A program made the position numbers and the translations under genes. Shown piece after piece: positions 31,298-33,450 of a stretch of 33,450 bases of DNA; positions within the stretch are counted from its first letter, which is position 1, and every line of letters begins with the position of its first letter. The stretch lies in assembly GCA_004556205.1 (NCBI GenBank), contig SFIL01000014.1, positions 1-33,450 of the forward strand. The letters are read 5' to 3'. The stretch is from Clostridiales bacterium. GTDB lineage: Bacteria > Bacillota > Clostridia > Oscillospirales > Oscillospiraceae. The notes under the pieces are model-generated. The model searched no databases and was not told the origin of the DNA. It saw only the letters and a program-made list of their open reading frames with translations.

Positions 31298-33201
31298 TGC
31301 TCGCCCTCCGTTTCCGCAGCGGGCAGACGGTTCGAATCGGCGTTGACATACGCCATCAGTTCGTCGCCCGTGATGGTTTCCTTTTGCAGCAGATAGAGCG
31401 AGATCTCATCCAGCAGGGCGCGGTTGTCGCGCAGAAGCTGCTTGGCGCTTTCATAGCAGCTGCTCAGCAGAGTGCGCACTTCGTCATCCGCCGTGGCGGC
31501 GGTGGTCTGTGCGCAGTCCATATATGCCTGCCCGTCGAGGTATTCGCTCTGCGTGGCGGCGAGTGCCATCAGACCGATCTTGTCGCTCATGCCGAACTGC
31601 GTGACCATACGGCGCGCCAGTTCGGTTGCACGTTGGATGTCGTTCGCCGCGCCCGTCGTCTGAATGCCGAAAACGGTCTGCTCAGCGGCGCGTCCGCCCA
31701 AAAGCGTTTGAAGCTGAATGAGCAGCTCCTCTTTGGAATTGAGGTATTTTTCCTCTTCAGGCATTTGCATCGTGTAACCGAGTGCACCTGAGGTGTGCGG
31801 GACGATGGTGATCTTCGAAACAGGCTGCGAATGCTTGCGCAGGGCGGCGACAAGGGCGTGACCGACCTCGTGATAGGCGACGATGCGCTTTTCCATGTCC
31901 GTCAGCACCGTGCCTTTTTTTTCAGTACCTGCAATGACCGTCTCAAAGGAGACGAGGAGATCCTGCTGATTGACCGCCTGCCTGCCCATACGCACGGCGC
32001 GCAGGGCGGCTTCGTTGACGAGATTTGCGAGATCTGCACCGACCGCACCTGCCGTTGCCTGCGCCAGCTTGCGAAGATCGACGTCTTCGGCAAGGCGGAT
32101 GTTGCGCGTGTGGACGAGCAGCGTCTGATAGCGTCCCTCTAAATTCGGACGGTCTACGATAATGCGGCGGTCGAAGCGTCCCGCGCGGAGCAGTGCCTTG
32201 TCCAAAACCTCGGGGCGGTTAGTTGCGGCGAGAATAACGACGCCCTTGGACGAATCAAAGCCGTCAATCTCCGCAAGGAGCTGGTTGAGTGTCTGTTCGC
32301 GTTCGTCATTGCCGCCGAACTTGCTGTCACGGCTTCTGCCGATAGCGTCGATTTCATCAATAAAGATGATGGCGGGAGCAACCTTGGACGCCTCCTGGAA
32401 CAGATCGCGCACGCGGCTTGCGCCGACGCCGACGAACATCTCCACAAAGTCGGAGCCGGAGATGGAGAAGAAGGGAACATGCGCCTCGCCTGCGACCGCC
32501 TTGGCGAGCAGGGTTTTGCCCGTGCCGGGCGAGCCGACCAAAAGCGCACCCTTCGGCAGCTTTGCGCCGATAGCGGTGTATTTCTTCGGATTGTGCAGGA
32601 AGTCGATGATCTCCACGAGGGATTCCTTCGCCTCGTCCTGTCCGGCAACATCGCGGAAGGTGACGCCCGTCTCCTTTTCCATATATACCTTTGCTTTGCT
32701 CTTGCCGATGCTGCCGATACCGCCGATACCACCGCCGATGCCGCCGCCGGTGCGGTTGGCGACGATGCGCATGATGAGCGAAAAGATCAAAAACAGAAGG
32801 ATCGGGAAGATGACCCAAGAGAAGAGAAAGGAGAAGGTGTCATCCTCGGGCTGCACGCCTGCGAATTCAACGCCGTTTGCCTGCATCGTATTCACCACAT
32901 CGGTCAGTTCTACATCCGGCAGACGTGTTGTATAGTAGAGTATTTTTTCGTCGTTCTCCACATCCTCGCGGAGCGTATAGGCAATCTGATCTGTGCTGAT
33001 CTCCGCTTCTTGAATGAGATTGTCGTTTGCAGCGGTCAGGAAACGGTCATAGCTTACCTGCTCCTGCTTCGAGGCGGTGAAAAGCCTGAAAATCTGATTG
33101 CCGAAGAAGGTGAATACGATGACCAAAAGAATTAACGCGATGATGGAAAATTTCGGCTTATTGCCGTTTCGTTGCTGATTATCGGGACCTCGGTTTGCCA
33201 T
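31294..33201 (-). CDS. ftsH: ATP-dependent zinc metalloprotease FtsH
   Basis: A 635-residue membrane-anchored AAA+ protease that degrades misfolded membrane proteins and short-lived regulators. Membrane segments at about 17-38 and 126-146 flank an extracytoplasmic region. The AAA domain has Walker A GSPGTGKT at 223-230, Walker B IIFIDEIDA at about 278-286, and the arginine-rich second homology region ATNRPEVLDKALLRAGRFDR. The zinc site HEVGH is at 444-448, with the third ligand expected in the helix further on. A Gly-rich linker (151-165) precedes the AAA domain. ATG 33201 has AAAGGGAG upstream; an earlier in-frame start at 33243 has none. Confidence 0.97.
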   Translation of the reverse strand: MANRGPDNQQRNGNKPKFSIIALILLVIVFTFFGNQIFRLFTASKQEQVSYDRFLTAANDNLIQEAEISTDQIAYTLREDVENDEKILYYTTRLPDVELTDVVNTMQANGVEFAGVQPEDDTFSFLFSWVIFPILLFLIFSLIMRIVANRTGGGIGGGIGGIGSIGKSKAKVYMEKETGVTFRDVAGQDEAKESLVEIIDFLHNPKKYTAIGAKLPKGALLVGSPGTGKTLLAKAVAGEAHVPFFSISGSDFVEMFVGVGASRVRDLFQEASKVAPAIIFIDEIDAIGRSRDSKFGGNDEREQTLNQLLAEIDGFDSSKGVVILAATNRPEVLDKALLRAGRFDRRIIVDRPNLEGRYQTLLVHTRNIRLAEDVDLRKLAQATAGAVGADLANLVNEAALRAVRMGRQAVNQQDLLVSFETVIAGTEKKGTVLTDMEKRIVAYHEVGHALVAALRKHSQPVSKITIVPHTSGALGYTMQMPEEEKYLNSKEELLIQLQTLLGGRAAEQTVFGIQTTGAANDIQRATELARRMVTQFGMSDKIGLMALAATQSEYLDGQAYMDCAQTTAATADDEVRTLLSSCYESAKQLLRDNRALLDEISLYLLQKETITGDELMAYVNADSNRLPAAETEGEQ

Positions 33202-33450
33202 TTTGTCACTCTCCCTTTTCGGACAGTCTCTCAAAGCTGTCATTTTGTTTTCTGAATCATATCATATTTTTTGCGCATTCGCAATTCATACTGTCTGTGT
33301 CGGCATGAATTTTTTGTAAAATCCGAGGAAATTTTCTCTGAACGCACATTTTGTTCATTTGTCAATGATGTGAGACTGGAAAAACGCGAAAGAGTTGCGA
33401 GATTAGGAAGGCGGTTTTGCTGACGGAGGGAGGGCGTAGCCCGAGTGGAG
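33202..33450. other. ftsH upstream region
   Basis: A minus-strand promoter is present: TTGCGA (33279-33284) and TATGAT (33256-33261), 17 bp apart. The remainder to the window edge is AT-rich and then, after about 33400, GC-rich; no gene is seen before the edge. Confidence 0.55.

Overview
The window looks like part of the chromosome of a Gram-positive Clostridia bacterium, probably of the Oscillospirales/Ruminococcaceae type. It is fairly GC-rich in its genes, with AT-rich intergenic gaps. The evidence is the gene content: a WhiA next to a RapZ-type protein, a DnaE1-type replicase, a DUF1385 (YqhQ) protein beside prmC, a cysteine T-box leader, MltG followed by a U32 tRNA-hydroxylation protein, a TagA/WecG-family glycosyltransferase, and an S-layer-homology protein fragment. 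No species can be named from the sequence alone. No tRNA, rRNA, CRISPR array, transposase or prophage gene was seen.

Layout. (1) 1-2178: the 3' end of an SLH protein (+) with a terminator, facing a compact minus-strand trio: DivIVA-like coiled-coil protein, SAM methyltransferase, GNAT acetyltransferase. (2) 2179-2738: a divergent intergenic region with a promoter on each strand and two adjacent repeat elements, here called A and B. (3) 2739-8397 (+): murB, a stand-alone RapZ C-terminal domain, whiA and dnaE in one tight run. (4) 8497-17599 (+): a lipoprotein with Asp-rich repeats, an OmpR-type response regulator, its histidine kinase, DUF1385, prmC, recA, recX, rimO and pgsA. Most genes overlap or abut; the one real gap (9826-9966) holds another copy of repeat A. 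(5) 17681-24061 (+): promoter, cysteine T-box riboswitch, cysE, cysS, polA, rimI and tsaD, ending at a strong terminator. (6) 24105-24870: a gene-free region with a second, nearly identical B repeat, fragments of A and B, and several other inverted repeats. (7) 29448-24871 (-): tagA-like, tmk, DJ-1-like, mltG and a U32 protein as an operon. (8) 29597-30421 (+): an unrecognised Cys-rich protein. (9) 33201-30500 (-): ftsH and mscS, sharing a bidirectional terminator with the Cys-rich gene.

How the genes work together. Most of the window is housekeeping: peptidoglycan precursor synthesis and glycan termination (murB, mltG), DNA replication and repair (dnaE, polA, recA, recX), translation-related modification (prmC, rimO, rimI, tsaD, cysS, U32), phospholipid synthesis (pgsA), and membrane protein quality control and osmotic release (ftsH, mscS). 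The cysteine T-box appears to control a run that includes DNA polymerase I and the tRNA t6A enzyme as well as the two cysteine genes.

The least ordinary parts are the stand-alone RapZ C-terminal domain between murB and whiA, the structured A/B repeats at three loci, the Cys-rich protein of unknown function, the lipoprotein/two-component operon with two TGTAAC sites 22 bp apart in its promoter, and a glycosyltransferase whose N-terminus is missing or replaced and whose likely promoter overlaps its first possible start codon. Starts given below were chosen by Shine-Dalgarno spacing and homology, so several are internal to the longest open frame.
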